A stretch of DNA of 64,000 bases from Peromyscus leucopus (GCF_004664715.2 NC_051063.1:71286518-71350517); one strand, 5' to 3'; shown: positions 1 to 12,670, numbered from the stretch's first letter. Notes: generated by a model from the letters alone, not told the origin. Numbers and translations are program-made.

Positions 1-1370
1 CAGAAATAAAAAGATCTCAAACTCTCTTCAAAAACTCTCGTAGACCAATAACACTTTTAAATAACTAACACTGCCGTTTTGACTAAATAAACAGAGGTCA
101 AGTTTGGACAATACTAAGCTACTAGCAAATATGTGTCGCCTGGTTTAGAATGCAGATGATACTCCACATCGACTCTGAAAATTGTATCCTGGAGACTACC
201 TTTAACTCTCATCGCTCCTCCATTTCTCAAACACTAATAGGAATGCTGAACGCAGCCGGCACGGGGTAAATTGCCGTATGACCTTAGATTCCCGAGCTAT
301 TGTCTGTCTTACGAAGGGAGAGACTTGTCAACAAGTGCACGGAGCATTTTGAAGAAGGTAACGCTAGTTCGGATAGGAGTATAGTGGAGGTAGTAAAGAA
401 CTAGGTTCAGGAGGTATCTGATAGAAACTATGAAACGATTTCTTAACAAGCCTTTAATGTATCAACACATATTTTAATCACACCTCTGGAGAGCAATGAA
501 AAGATGCTTCAAAGGGTGATGTGCTCAGTGGAGAAGGCGCTTTACCACAAGCTGACAATTCCGGGTCTGATCCAGTGCTAGAAGAAAATACCAAGGTTTC
601 CGTGAACTCGTCCACGATATGGGTGCACAGAACTTGGTACCCTCTATCCCAGCAAACACACAGATACTAAGCCATCAATGCAAAATAATAAATCAAGCAC
701 AAAGTCTGCAGGGTGTAAAAAATGTTCACTCCTAACATAATGCTAAAGTACGTTGTTTTCTCTATCCAGGGACATGTAAACTTGTCAAGACACCCTTTCG
801 AGCTAACTGTCTCAGTCATCTGGGAAAGTCTCGCCTTCTCCAGAGTCAGTCTGAGTGCGGCCACCCGACCAACAAATCTACTAGACTTATTCCACGAATC
901 TACTCTCTAGAAAAGCAATTGGTTCCGAAGGCACTCGTTGCCTTCATTTAGGCGCAACTCACACGATTCAGAATGCTCCCACATGCAACCTCGGGTGTTG
1001 ATGGTGCTCTTGACATCGACCACAGTCCGAACCCTCTGCGGTATTTCCCTAAGCGCCCCCCCCCCCATCCTCTATTTGCTTTGGGGCACTATCATTAGAA
1101 GGTCCCTCATTGTGCAGTAGCCTGCTCCTCTCGTCCATAAAAAATCAGAGACAGCCTTACCAACCTGCCACTTACCTCGCATTATAGCATGCTTGATTCC
1201 CCAGCTTACGGATATAAGTTAAAAGTCAGCCGGTAAGTTAAGACATTGCTAGCCTCACTACATCGAATACCTCTTGGTCTATTCCTGCACTCGCACAACA
1301 GCTTCGATCACTAAAACCCGTATCCCAGCAGGGAGAGGTCGTATGAGGCGACAGGATCACGCAAGATCAA

Positions 1371-3595
1371 AATTTATTTCTCCCTTTGAGGCGCTGGCTC
1401 TGTTTCGTTTGTAAGACGGCTTTGTTGTTTTGCGGCTTTCCGAGTGTTTGTTCAGATCCGCTCTTGTCTGGTGATGCGGCCAGCTTTGTTACTTTCTATG
1501 CTGCGTTTGTCTTATTTTGATTTTCTGTGCGCTGGCTGACTGTTTACTGCCCTGCTTGCTATTTTTCGATTGCAGCTATTTTGTTCCTCATTGCTTTATT
1601 CTCGTTCATTTGATAGTTGCGATTGCGTCGGTATTTATGCTACTGGCTGGTATCTTAAGGCGTACCATGCTGTGTTCGGATCCATACGTGACTTTGTCTT
1701 TTTTTTGCAGCTTGCCCTCTATTGATATTTACTCGTTTTCACCCGTGGTCTCGGTCTGCTCCTGGCCCGACTCATATTAGAACATTTCTGTATCCGTTCA
1801 CAGGTTTTGCGGCTTTTTTGCATGTCCGCTACTACTATGTATGTGTTGGTCTTGCCCGTTTTGTGGTATGTTTTTGTTCGTCTTCGTTTTGATTCCCTCT
1901 TTGCGCCACCTTCCGCTTAAGCTGATCGCCTGCCGTCTGGGGTGATGGCTACGTTTTTTTGCTCTCTGAGGTACCCTCCCTTTCGCTATGTCTAGCTCGG
2001 TGTTGTACTATTGCTATGTTTTTTATTCGTTTTTTTGGGCTTTGTTTTATCGCACTTTGTTCTGGTCTGAGTTTCCCTCTGGTTCTGTGATGTTATCTTT
2101 TGTCCCTCCTCTCATATGTGACCTTCGTCTTGGATGATCAAATTCTTGCTAGACCTCGCTATTTTCGAATGGTCTTGATTATCGGAGATTCGCAGTATTA
2201 TTTTGGATTCGATGGCACCTTTGTACGCTATGATAGATTCGTTAATCCGATTACAGCTTTGTACTGTCATGTCGTTTGCATCCTTACTAGCACTTCTTGT
2301 CTTCTAGATTCGTCGAATTTTCTGGTTGCACTGACGTTGCTTAATGTCCGCCGCATATTGATTTTTTGTTGCATTTTGCCTCTGTTTCTATGCACGAGTA
2401 CGCCTTTGTCTCCCTGTTATGCTTCATTGCGTTCCTTGTACCCCATGTCTTGAGCTTTCCGGGTAGCGTTCTTGTTTGAAGTCTTCGTATCGTTGTTTTC
2501 GTTCTTCATTAGTTACATTGTGTATATTTATTTTTGCGGCGATTTTTTGCGCCCTATCGAGTTTGTTACCCGCTTCGTAGTCGCTTTATCTTGGTCTTTT
2601 TTCAGTTTTCTGAGTTCATAGGACTTCCGTTCTTGTTTCCACCAGTCCTGCTCTAGTGCTTCGTATACCCCTTAATCCGACTAACTCTTCTGTGTTGTAA
2701 GTTGACGGTTCATGTTATCTCTTTGAGCGCACTTAGTCGTGTGTAATGCTATTGCTTACCGTTTTTCTTGGCACCTTCCGTCTTATTGAGGGCTTGAGGT
2801 CTGTATCGTTTTTGCGTTGTCCAGACGCGATAGTTCCGGCGTCTATTGCCTTCTTTTATTATTATTTTCGCATTGTGGACTAGTGTTTTCATCATTGTTT
2901 TTATATGCTGTCATTCTGGACGCTTCTCTAGTTGCTGTTCGGGTGTTAGAGGCTTTCTTTATTGATCTCCACGAAGTTTGCTCTCTGGGCTGAGTTGCGT
3001 GGCGATCTTTGGCTCCTTATATTGGATTGTTAGTTTGTGAGCTATGCTGTGCGTGTTGTTAATTCTTTTTTCTGTTTTTTATCATTGCTTCTCTGATGAC
3101 TCTCTTGTGTTCAATTGCTATACTGCTCTCTTCGTGTGTCGCTTACTTCTCGGCTCTATGTGTTGTTTTGATAATTGATACTTTCCGTCTATGGTGTGTG
3201 AGAAATGTATCTCGTTAGTCTTGTTGTTGCGATGTGTTGCCTGTCATATTTATTGTATTTGACGTTGCAATGCTTCATATCTTGCCTAGTCCACATAATT
3301 TGTGCTCCTTATGTGTTCTTGTCTGTATTCTACTTTGCTCTTTTTTCTGTGTCCTTTTGTTAACTCGTTTTGACTTCTCCCAGCTGTTGCGTCCTTTCGT
3401 TGTGCGATTGTCGCTTCCCTGTTTTTCACTTTTTGTTGTTATGTGTTGTGGTTCATTCTCTTCCTTCTGAGAACTTTGCAGATTGTTGGTTTTTGTTAGA
3501 TTATAGCTCTAGGTCGAATGCTACCTTATCCTTTTGTGTGTGTGCTTGTTCTCTTATGTCTCCTGCGAAATCGTTGGTTTATCATAGTTAAATCT
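1371..3595. other. T-rich, A-poor compositional block
   Basis: Base composition changes abruptly near 1371 and returns near 3595. In line 2041-2100 there are 32 T, 12 G, 11 C and 5 A. CpG is common and there is no repeat period, codon structure or SINE. It is unlike a pyrimidine microsatellite because G is frequent and order is irregular. It resembles noisy basecalls, possibly over a hard pyrimidine-rich tract. Origin is uncertain. Confidence 0.6.
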
Positions 3596-6500
3596 TCAAG
3601 GCCAATCAATACACTCGTGGCTAACATAGAGACCCTATAGTTAATGAGAGAGAGAGAACTTTGATTTTATTTCTCGCACAAACGCCACTGCCTTTCATTC
3701 CTTTCTCAGTTAAAGTCCAGATGTGGCAGCCCCAGGTTCAGTCACTTAGTTCCAGTCCACACCACAGCTTCCAGATAAAATACTCTTATGAGTGATGGAA
3801 AAGCAACCTAGTCGTTGAATGAGAGGTAAGAGGATGTTCTTCTATTTTGGCACCACCCATATTCCAAACTTCTCCAACCTGTTGTTCGTCTCCACATATG
3901 TGAAATATAATAGGTCCTCAGTCAAGAGTCGGGCAGCAATTGAATATCCGAGACAATAAAGCAATGCGTATGTCACTGTCAGTGAGTGGGTAGAATAGAT
4001 TTCAGAGTAGATGCATAGATAAGATTCGTGCATCATAGAGGACAGGTTCAGGTGGTGTGAGACTAGATTGGTTGTGGGGATTCCGAGCCGGGGACGGTGT
4101 TGGTGTAGAGAAATGTTAACACCTAACAGTAGATCAAAATGACCGTGAATAAGTGATGTAATGAAATGAGTGAACTATATTTAAGAAGTCAAATGAATGA
4201 GTTAGTTTGGTACATGAACTTGCCTGGGTGCTGTAGTAGCGTGAATGAAGAAATGGATGGAAAGAGACATGGTGAGGAAATAAGATAGTTGTTTGATAAA
4301 GCTAAGAGTTATAGCGTCTCCCCCACGGTAAGTTGGACAGGTACAGTAGGCCGTGAACGAATTATGAATTTGTGATGGCGTGAAATCAAGAAGTGTAGTT
4401 ATAATAAAAGTAGATTCAAGGCGTGGCATGAGGTGAATACGGATACCTCATGAAAAAACTAGATAAAGTCTTTATGTCATTTATAACACTCAAGAAGCCA
4501 CGAACAGGATGGACATTAGATAAACAGTTGAGCCACTTCAAAGCCTATCCTATAGCAGAGCCAACTTTGTGTTAACTTCCTTTCCAAGCCTAGCCAACTA
4601 TCTGGGTCAATAATAGCATGCTGGTTCTGTCTCTGACATGTAGCTCCAATGCCAACTCTCTGACTCTCCCAGTCTGGCCAAAAACAGTCTTTACTGATCT
4701 CTAGCCCGATCTATCAGGAGCAAGAACAGCTAAGAGGCCCACGTGTTGGATAAAATGAAAATAGAATTAACAACTCACACGAATAACATTAATCACTTGC
4801 GCACTATGATCTGCATACGCCTCAGTCTCAGAAACACATGAGAGAAATAGTTACCACATTTTGTGTAGTCAATTATTGTCCCATTTATTTCTTTAATATT
4901 AGCAATAGATAGTGAGTTTGAATACACACAGATGAGATCATCACTGAATTGTAACTTGTGATTTATTATTTTAAGTTATATCTAGTATTCAATCAGCTGT
5001 ATATCATTCTATTCTCTCATGACAGCACTCTTTATACTCTTTCTTCCACTTAGAGTTTTAATCTCCTCAGAAACCACAACCATCCATTACCGAAATGCAC
5101 CGGGATTATAGTCTTCAATCTCGACTCCCTTTGCTATTACTATCCAACTTGCAAATGCTTTGCGTCATAGCTCGTCATTGTGTATGGTACTTTTATCAGC
5201 TCTATCTTTTTAGTCACACAGGTGTTCATTTACTCCGCGAAGATAATCTCTCTGTTGGTAGAACAGCGGCTCATATTTAAAAGGGCTGTACAGAACACCT
5301 AGGGTCTCTTCTCTGAGATCACGTCTCACCGTGAGTGTTCCCTGGGAGAATTGCTGCATATTATTCACACGTCCGCGAAGGCGGATCGAGCGATTTATAA
5401 TGCTTGGTGTCGTTTGAGTGATTGAGCCCATTGTTCAGCATGCCACCTCACGTGTGCTCGGTCTTTAAAGACATAGCACATGGAAGCTAGGTGTGAGGAG
5501 ACGAGCTCTTTTCAAGCCTTTGCAAACCCCTTCAGGACTGTTCATTTCATAACCACTCATTTTGTCTGCTGCCTGTCTTGGGAGGGTCATTTTTGAGAAA
5601 GTACCAGAATCACATGCTGAAAAAACCTGTTTGTTTGCTTCTCGATTCATGAAGAACAAGAGAGCACACGCTCTGGTATCCGCTGGCTCTAGCAGTTCAA
5701 GTCGCTGCTTTCTAGCCGCTCTTCCATGATATCAAGAACCCACTTGATCTCTCCAGAAACCCCACATCAGTGATAAAGGTCCTCACAACCTAGCTGAAAC
5801 TTCTTTAGTTCCCATGGCACTCACAACACTCTTTCCTGGTCCTACCTCATGGACCGTTACAACATCATATGACTGCGACATTACAGAATCATAAGAACTA
5901 AATAACGTTAATGAAAATAAATTATTTTTAAAGAACTTCTCAGGGGCTTGGACATCATTGCTATTCCAGTGAATGCTGTTAAGCAAGTTCAGATCTCCGC
6001 GATCGCACTTCAAAAGCATGGCTATATAGGTGTGCCTACGATTTCCAGAAGTGTATGAGAGGTGGGAAGTAGTGATTGGGCTTGTTGGCCAGCAGTCTCG
6101 CAAAAATTTGTGAGATCCACCGGCTCTCAAGTGTGTCCAAAATAAAAAAACAAAAAAGAAAGTAAGGAGGAGGTTAGGGGAGAAGTGAGCGGAGGGCAGG
6201 AGGGCAGAAGGTAAGGAAGAATAGGATAGGACGAGAGAAGACACAGAAGGGATGAAGAAGAGGAGAGAATGGAAGGAAGAGAATGTGGGCTAAGTTATAA
6301 TACTGGCTCACCGAAGTAAAGCACCTTCATGCTTTGCATAGAAGACTCGCAGTTTGAGGCTCGCGCTCCTCAGCAGCCACTATCCGGACAGATCACATGG
6401 GTAACGTCCGAGCTGCTCGGGTATCTGATTCAGTCTATCTGAGGCCTTGTCTCGTGTGACCAGAGCGCCCTGTTATGCTGCACTGGAATTTATCACGAGT

Positions 6501-9408
6501 TCTTGGAGGAGGCATAAAACAATAAAGAAACTGCACCCTGCACCCACTTCTAACCATCCTTTGCACCCTTCCACATCCTCATCCATGATCCCCTTCAGTA
6601 TCTGGTCTCTTACACATTCTGGCTGTTGCTCCAGTATCACCTTTGAGATCAGTCTTTAGACGACTTCCAATCGGCCAGCAACGATATCTATTTTCTTCAT
6701 GATCATCTCACTTGAACTTCATTACATATGAATCTATCCTACCATCATTCCGATCCCACTGTCCCTGAGAAAGCGGGCTATCCATCTTCACGTAGCTGGA
6801 TCATATTTTACCGATTGTTGGTTGTAGGACTGCATTCCTTTATCCATCCATCCGACAGCATGGACACTTCAGTCTTACTCTACATGTTTGGCTGACGCCT
6901 TTTTGGCGCCTTGTGCGCTAATAAATAGAATATCCATCATTGCATAACAATAACCATCGTTACAGATAAATGTGATCGAGTTCAGATAAGAAGACAGCGT
7001 GGACAGAAGGACGTGCCTCTCATCCTGAGCCATTGCGTCGAGTTCTTCCATGGAAATCAGCCTAACAATGCCTTGCTGACGTCTTCCGCTCCCTCACGTC
7101 TCCTCTCAGTTCGCTATTCTGTGGTTGTCACTGTGATAAAGCTAGCGGATTCTGCCATTGTTATCCGCATCAAGCATTTCCATACCTACTTATTTCTTTT
7201 TAATCTTGTTACAGAACCTCCCTGGCGATAACTTAATTATTACTCCTATTAATTGGCGCACCGAGTTGTTCATCTTCTCTCTGCAATCGTGCTGAACCAC
7301 AGCGCTTTCCCGACCCACATCCAGTCTGTGTGTGTAATATACATTCACAGGAGAATCAAGTTTGAGAAGCGCAGACATGAGCGGCTCGCCATGCTGCACT
7401 CCAGATCAGAGAGGTTTGCACTTACTGAGTAACTGTTCTGAAGATGAACGCTATAGGTCTATAGCTCGTGCCCACAGTTATAAGACCCTGTCTCAACATT
7501 CACACCCCACACACAACACACACCCTACCGACACCACACTCAGCACACAGCTAAGAAAAAAAGACACATTGAATAATCCGTCGCCTTCGGAACGTAATGG
7601 AGAGTTTATCAGTGGAGTCTTAGAGATAGCACAAGCCTTAGGTTCCTTCCCCAGTCACGTTGAAAATATAGAATATACCATGATATATATAATAATCAAC
7701 TTTTTACATCAATCTATGTGCAAAACACTCCTGTGTCTCCTAGTAACCTGTTCATGTTCGAGTACATGTCCATCTATGCTTGCTTATTGCTATTCAAAGA
7801 CACTGTGACCTTTGGTGTTGACTCAGCATTTTCCAGCTCTTAGAAGCAATCTGTACGTAGTTATAGAGATCAATGCAAGACCTCCGACCACTCCCATCCG
7901 TAAGCCATGCGAGGAGCTGTAGTACCTCTTCTGTTTGTAGTGCTGCTAGGCCGAGTGGTAGTCTTTCAATGCTGCATGCTCAAAAGCAGTGCTAGCATTC
8001 CTGTTGGCGATCGTTCTTAGCAGTGGTCCAATTTCTCCTGAAGTACATTGAAATCTAATGCTCATCGATTATAACAAGCGTTCCCACCTCGAAACTTGTG
8101 TGGCAGAGACGTCGGTACTCACTAGTGCTCTGAGCACAGGCCTACCAGCAGGTATGGCTCTTGCCTGCCACCTGAAGACCTTTTGATAGAGGCATAAAAG
8201 AAAACACAAATGCCGTGCTTGTGTTTAGCAGCACAATTCTCTGCTCATCCATATTGGCATATTTGACGTTTCTATCTCTCCAGCACCTCACTAATGTAGT
8301 ATCCAGCCTTTCGGTCGGCTCGATGGTGTCTCAGCTTTCCAGTTCTTTCGTGTGTGTGTTGGTGCCTCCTCTACAATGTAACATGCCATTCACGTGTGCC
8401 TCAAACTCACACAGCCACAGGGCGTAGGCATGCCCCTATAAAGGTTCCTCTTGTAATCACCTTGGCCTCCTTGTTATCCTGGTTGGCTCTCAAACTCAGA
8501 CTTATACAGCTTCATCAGCGTTGTCCAATTCTGATTCTTCTTTCTCTTCACACTTCTGTCATGTAGCTTGTCAACTATTAGTGAGGTGTCCTCACACCCA
8601 GACTTACAGTTACTTATGCGAATAACCAGGCTCACGCTGCTTTAGCAGAAGTTTCAATTGAGGGCTCAAAACCACATAGCGCATTATCATGATATAGATG
8701 AGATCACGAAGTTCAAATTTTCTGCTTGCTGAGGTGCTGGGGAAGTTACTTAGTTCATAGCTTATCGTGATCTGATCTCCTCAAAGCTATGAGCACTGAT
8801 CTCCAGACCCCCACATGTGAAAGCCAAGCTCACGATGCAATATGCTCTCTTACAAACCAGCTAACGAGCAAATTGTGTATCCTGTCGGGCTTTGCTGGTC
8901 ATGGATCCAGTCTATACCACAAGATAGACCGGTCTGTATTCGTGTAGGTGTCCTCTCCATCAAACACTAAACGGGAAAACGCACTGAGTGGCCACTGCCT
9001 TAAGACCATTTTTGACCTATAGCGCCTCACATGTGCTACCGCAGTCACTACAATACCCTAGAGCTTTTAAACACATATTGGTTAGACATATTTTAAGGCC
9101 ATCTTCCAGTAGTTACACACCTCTTCACACTCTCTCTACGTCTTTTGCCATATAACTGATACTCTAACTTGGTTAGTAGGGTGATAGTATATCTCTTCGG
9201 TACAAGCGCGGCTATTCGTATGTAGATTGTGTGTATACTCGCTCTCCTGGTACTCTCTCTGCTGCTTCTCTTCTGCAGCTGCTGCATTCGGTTACTCATC
9301 CATTCAACAAAGAGTCTAGGATACAGTAGAGCGCTGGCTCCACCAGAATCTCTCTCGTATCTCTCTCGGCGCTTTACCCTTGCCTCTGCCTTGTAAGCGT
9401 ACGACATC

Positions 9409-9655
9409 TTGTCAAAGCCTCAATGCGTGCTGTTGCATACTTCTGAGACTCAAAGGCGTTGGATGCGCTATCCACTGCATCACACACACCTATCTACATA
9501 CAACGTGACACATCACAAATTAGTTGACATCCCTCTCCAATGACTGAGTGTGATGAGATATGGCCAACCTCATATTAATCCAAACAAAATAATAGTATCG
9601 AGTACGATAATAATTCCATGCGTTGGCGAGTGAACCCCTCCCGCTAAGCGTGACA
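9409..9655 (+). repeat. Corrupted copy of the adjacent clean sequence
   Basis: The word 'ttgtcaaagcctcaatg' occurs at 9409-9425 and 9657-9673, and 'atggccaacctcat' occurs at 9560-9573 and 9813-9826. Between these anchors the two copies align in order with scattered insertions, deletions and substitutions. The left copy has broken CA and CATA tracts that are regular in the right copy. This fits the same locus represented twice, once from uncorrected reads. Confidence 0.8.
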
Positions 9656-9656
9656 G

Positions 9657-9905
9657 TTGTCAAAGCCTCAATGGGGGTTGGAACTTCTAGATCAAAGCTG
9701 GAATGGCTACCCACTACACACACACACCTACATACATACATACACCTACACAACACACACAAAGTACAAAGGTGGACATCCTTGCAAATGACTAATTGGC
9801 GTATGAAAAAAAATGGCCAACCTCATTAATAATCCAAACAAAAATAATAAGACAGTAATGTATTGCTTTTCACATCAACCTGGGCAATAAACCCTCTCAG
9901 TAGAG
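9657..9905 (+). repeat. Clean partner of the 9409-9655 copy; start of normal sequence
   Basis: Here the CA and CATA microsatellite (about 9714-9760) is regular and from this point the window has ordinary rodent texture. It aligns in direct orientation with 9409-9655, with the offset growing from 248 to 253 bases as indels accumulate. The join at about 9656 is the probable contig boundary. Confidence 0.8.
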
Positions 9906-10440
9906 TGTTTTCACTGTTTTAGCATCAACTTCCTTTCTATAAATGGATTAAGGAGTGATTCATATGGGCAATGGACAGCAAGGCCTGAAGCTCTCTTGAT
10001 TGTAATATCTTCACTGTGAGGTGCAGGCCCCAAGAGAGGAGATGATGAATGGATTACAGGTCATAGTCTGCCTCCAGAGTCCAGAAGAGGACTGAGTCCT
10101 CACATGGGAAGGACAAGGAAGGTTTTAGGAGCCGGCCACTCTGGAAGGCAGCACAGGCAAGGTCCAGGGTGGGCATGCCTGGGCACACTGCAGGAACAGG
10201 TCTGAGAGATGGGGGCACTCCTGATTTTCTCCCTGAGCTCATTATGCCTTGTCCTAGCTGTCAGGGACCTGACACAGCAGAACACCTCTGTGAAGTGAAA
10301 TGGGACCCCTGGGCTGGTACAGGGACAGCAGAGGTACCTCCTGAATGCGCCAATCATGGAAACCAAATGTAGAAAAGGCTTACCTGGGTACTCTTGGGCT
10401 CACAAAGGGAGTGATAAACAAATGAATAGATTTGTTCTAC
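9906..10440. other. Single-copy-like stretch, nothing recognised
   Basis: No SINE, LTR, L1 or RNA gene is recognisable. Open frames on both strands at 10054-10372 overlap one another and have no familiar motif. Confidence 0.5.
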
Positions 10441-10615
10441 CCATAGGGTGGAAATAAATCAGCCAGTAAAAGGAATGAAGCTCTGACACATGCTCCAACA
10501 TGGATGAAACCTGAAGACAGTTTGCTAAGTGAAATAAGCCAGGCACAATGAACAAATATTGTATAATTCCATTTATGGGAGGTTCCTACAATAGGTAAAT
10601 CTTACAGAAAAGGAG
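10441..10615 (+). mobile_element. Old L1 3' end fragment
   Basis: It carries the L1 3' phrases 'catggatgaaacctgaagac', 'tgctaagtgaaataagcca' and 'attccatttatgggag' in the order typical of ancient mammalian L1 elements. It is truncated on both sides. Confidence 0.8.
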
Positions 10616-10631
10616 GGAGAGAAGGAGAAGA

Positions 10632-10730
10632 TGGGGGTGTGTGCTTATCTGTAACACCAGCCTTTGGGAGGCTGAGGCAGGATGGCAAATTCAAGGCTAG
10701 CCTGTGCTACATAGCAAGACCCTGCCAATG
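10632..10730 (+). mobile_element. B1/B4-type SINE fragment
   Basis: Diverged B1 words are present: 'gggaggctgaggcaggat', 'caaggctagcctgtgctaca' and 'caagaccctgcc'. The 5' end is missing. Confidence 0.65.
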
Positions 10731-11048
10731 ACAGACCGACAGACAGATAGTTATTGTGAGAGCTTAGGGAAAGAAAATGGGAAGCTTTTGCTTAAAAAGG
10801 TACAAAGTTAATGGACTACAGTGGTTGGTGGTTCCATGACAGTGTAGCCATAGCAATAGTACATGATATTGCAAATGTAATTAGTGCCACTGAAATGCAT
10901 CTTAAAAATGATCAAAATGGCAAGTGCCGCATGTGTGCAAGTGTATGTATACAATGACATTCATATACACATCCAGTCTTGGTCCCAAAAAATATAATCC
11001 TGAATGTTGGAATCTGAAAGCTCAAAGTATGCAACATTTAAAAACCTA

Positions 11049-11228
11049 CAGTTGGGGCCAGCACTATGGCTCAGTGGGCAAAGATGCTTGCCAACAAGTC
11101 TGATGACCTGAGTTTGATTCCCCAGAACCCAACTCCTTTTAAGGAGAGAACTGACACTTGCAAGTTGTCCTCTGACCTACACTGTGACATGCACACATGT
11201 GCACACTTACACACAAATTAAATGTAAC
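11049..11228 (+). mobile_element. B2/B3-family SINE
   Basis: A diverged tRNA-like head ('tatggctcagtgggcaaaga', 'gagtttgattccccagaac') is followed by the B2 body with 'ttgtcctctgacctacac' and a CA-rich 3' end. Confidence 0.8.
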
Positions 11229-11359
11229 TTTTAAACCCTAAATTCTAAAGTCCCAAAAATTGCAATTCTGAAAGCCAGAAACATTAAAATACTGTCAGCT
11301 GCAAACGGTGATTAATTATTGCGCAGCTGGCTGCCTCCTGCAGTGTACTCAGTTTTAGA

Positions 11360-11575
11360 AAGGGGAGGGGCTGGAGGGATGTTCAGGAGTTAAGAGTGCT
11401 GGCCGCTCTGGCAGAGGACGCAGGTTTGACGCATGGCATCTCACAACAGTCTGTACTCCAGTTCTAGTTCCAGCGCCCTCTTCTGAACTCCATAGCACCA
11501 GGCACACACATGGTGTACAGACATATGTGCAGGCCAAATGCTCATAAACATAAAATAATAAATCTTTTAAAATAT
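11360..11575 (+). mobile_element. B2-family SINE
   Basis: The B2 landmarks appear in order: 'ggggctggagggatgttcag', 'ttaagagtgctggccgctct', 'cagaggacgcaggttt', 'catctcacaacagtctgta', and an A-rich AATAAA-containing tail. Confidence 0.9.
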
Positions 11576-11705
11576 GTTACAAAAATACACCAAAGCTGTG
11601 CTCTAATTCCGTATTTCAGAATTATGATCAGCACTACAGTGGATGTTAGTACATCTTTACTTCATACACCGATGTAAAGATGAAACTGTAGCAAAAGAAG
11701 TTAGT

Positions 11706-11893
11706 CCAGCGGCTGGGGGTGTGACTCAGTTCAAAGTGCTTGCCTGGCGTACACAAAGCCCTCAATCCCATCCTCGGCATGGTGCTATAATCCCAGCACT
11801 CAGAAAGTGGAGGCAGGTGGACCAGGAGTTTCCAGTCACCCTCAGCTACACAGAGTTCTGGGCCAGCCTAGGATACCTAAGACCATATCTCAA
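11706..11893 (+). mobile_element. B4 SINE (ID head plus B1-like body)
   Basis: An ID-like head ('ctgggggtgtgactcagtt', 'aagtgcttgcctggcgt') runs into a B1-like body ('ctataatcccagcactcag', 'gaggcaggtgga', 'gggccagcctaggatac'). This fused structure is that of B4. Confidence 0.8.
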
Positions 11894-11904
11894 GAAAAAT
11901 AAAA

Positions 11905-11978
11905 ATAGAGGTTTGGGATTTAGTTCAATGGTAGAGCACTTGCGTAGCAAGCGCAGGGCCCTAGGTCCTCATCTCTAA
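11905..11978 (+). mobile_element. ID SINE
   Basis: A 70-base tRNA-derived unit with 'gatttagttcaatggtagag', 'cacttgcgtagcaagcgc' and 'agggccctaggtcc', immediately followed by an AT-rich tail expanded into (AAAT)n. This is a retroposed SINE, not a functional tRNA gene. Confidence 0.85.
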
Positions 11979-11980
11979 CA

Positions 11981-12039
<59 letters not shown>

Positions 12040-12042
12040 AAA
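11979..12042. repeat. (AAAT)n microsatellite
   Basis: Uninterrupted tetranucleotide repeat grown from the A-rich tail of the preceding ID element. Confidence 0.95.
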
Positions 12043-12104
12043 CAAAGCTGGTTCAAACATTCTCTAATCAGTTGTCATATTTACCATTTTTACATTGTGT
12101 ACTG

Positions 12105-12670
12105 GATAATTTTATGTCAATTTGATATAAGACTAAAAGTCATCTGAGAAGAAGGAGCCTCATTTAAGAAAACGTCTTCGTAGCTGAGAGGTGGTGGTGC
12201 ATGCCTTTATTCCTTAGCGCTCAGAGGCAAAAGCAGGCAGATCTCTGTGAGTTCGAGGCCAGCCTGGTCTGCAGAGCTAGTTCCAGGACAAATAAGGCTA
12301 AAAAAGAAAATGTCTCTATGAGATCAGGCTGTAAGCAAGTCTGTAGGGCATTTTCTTAACCAATGATGGATGTGGGAGGGCCCAACCCATAGTGAGTGGT
12401 GCCGTCCCTGAGTTGCTGGTCCTGGGTTCTATAAGAAAGCAGGCTGAGCAAGCCATGGGAAACAAGCCAGTAAGCAGCACCTCTCCATGGCCTCTACATC
12501 AACTCCTGCCTCCAGTTTCCTGCTCTATGTTCCTGTCCTGACTTCTTTAAGTGATGAACAGCAATGCTGAAGTGTAAGCCAAATAAACCCTTTCCTCCTA
12601 AAGTTGCTTTTGGTCTTAAGTGTTTCATCACAGCAATAATACAATAATATTCATCACAGCAATAATAAAA
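12105..12670 (+). mobile_element. Interspersed LTR-like repeat ('gtcaacttgac' family) split by a B1
   Basis: The left part holds 'atgtcaatttgatataag'. The right part (about 12315-12640) holds 'ggttctataagaaagcaggc', 'tgagcaagccatggg', 'gccaaataaaccctttcctc' and 'tttcatcacagcaata'. The same words recur at 16090-16425, which shows a family. AATAAA plus the 'cacagcaata' end suggests an LTR-type element; the exact family name is not resolved by eye. Confidence 0.7.
12182..12312 (+). mobile_element. B1 SINE nested in the 12.1-12.67 kb repeat
   Basis: B1 words: 'gaggtggtggtgcatgcctt', 'gcagatctctgtgagttcga', 'ggccagcctggtctgcagag', 'gttccaggac'. It divides the surrounding older repeat. Confidence 0.85.

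Larger units (their letters stand above)
1..9655. other. Anomalous block, probably unpolished or erroneous assembly sequence
   Basis: This block lacks the intact SINEs and clean microsatellites found every 1-2 kb in the rest of the window. CpG is frequent: lines 2161-2280 contain 8 CpG in 120 bases and 5341-5400 contain 6 in 60, far above the CpG-depleted remainder. Only eroded rodent signatures appear, such as a broken (CA)-like tract at 7496-7545 that follows a damaged 'gaccctgtctcaa' B1 tail at about 7484. The right edge duplicates the clean sequence next to it with many indels. No long open frame or homologous protein is recognisable, so bacterial or viral DNA is unlikely. I infer raw long-read error rather than a real locus. 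Confidence 0.7.

Noticed and set aside
7362..7808. 148-codon open frame in the anomalous block
   Set aside because: Lies in low-quality sequence across a broken CA-like tract; the frame has no meaning if indel errors are as frequent as at 9409-9655.
1..9655. Bacterial, phage or viral contamination
   Set aside because: No coherent gene-dense coding, no long open frame and no recognisable protein. The right end aligns with adjacent rodent sequence, which points to sequencing error instead.
11905..11978. tRNA gene
   Set aside because: A tRNA-like promoter region is present, but the unit has an A-rich tail, lacks a full cloverleaf and recurs many times as ID and B4 SINEs.
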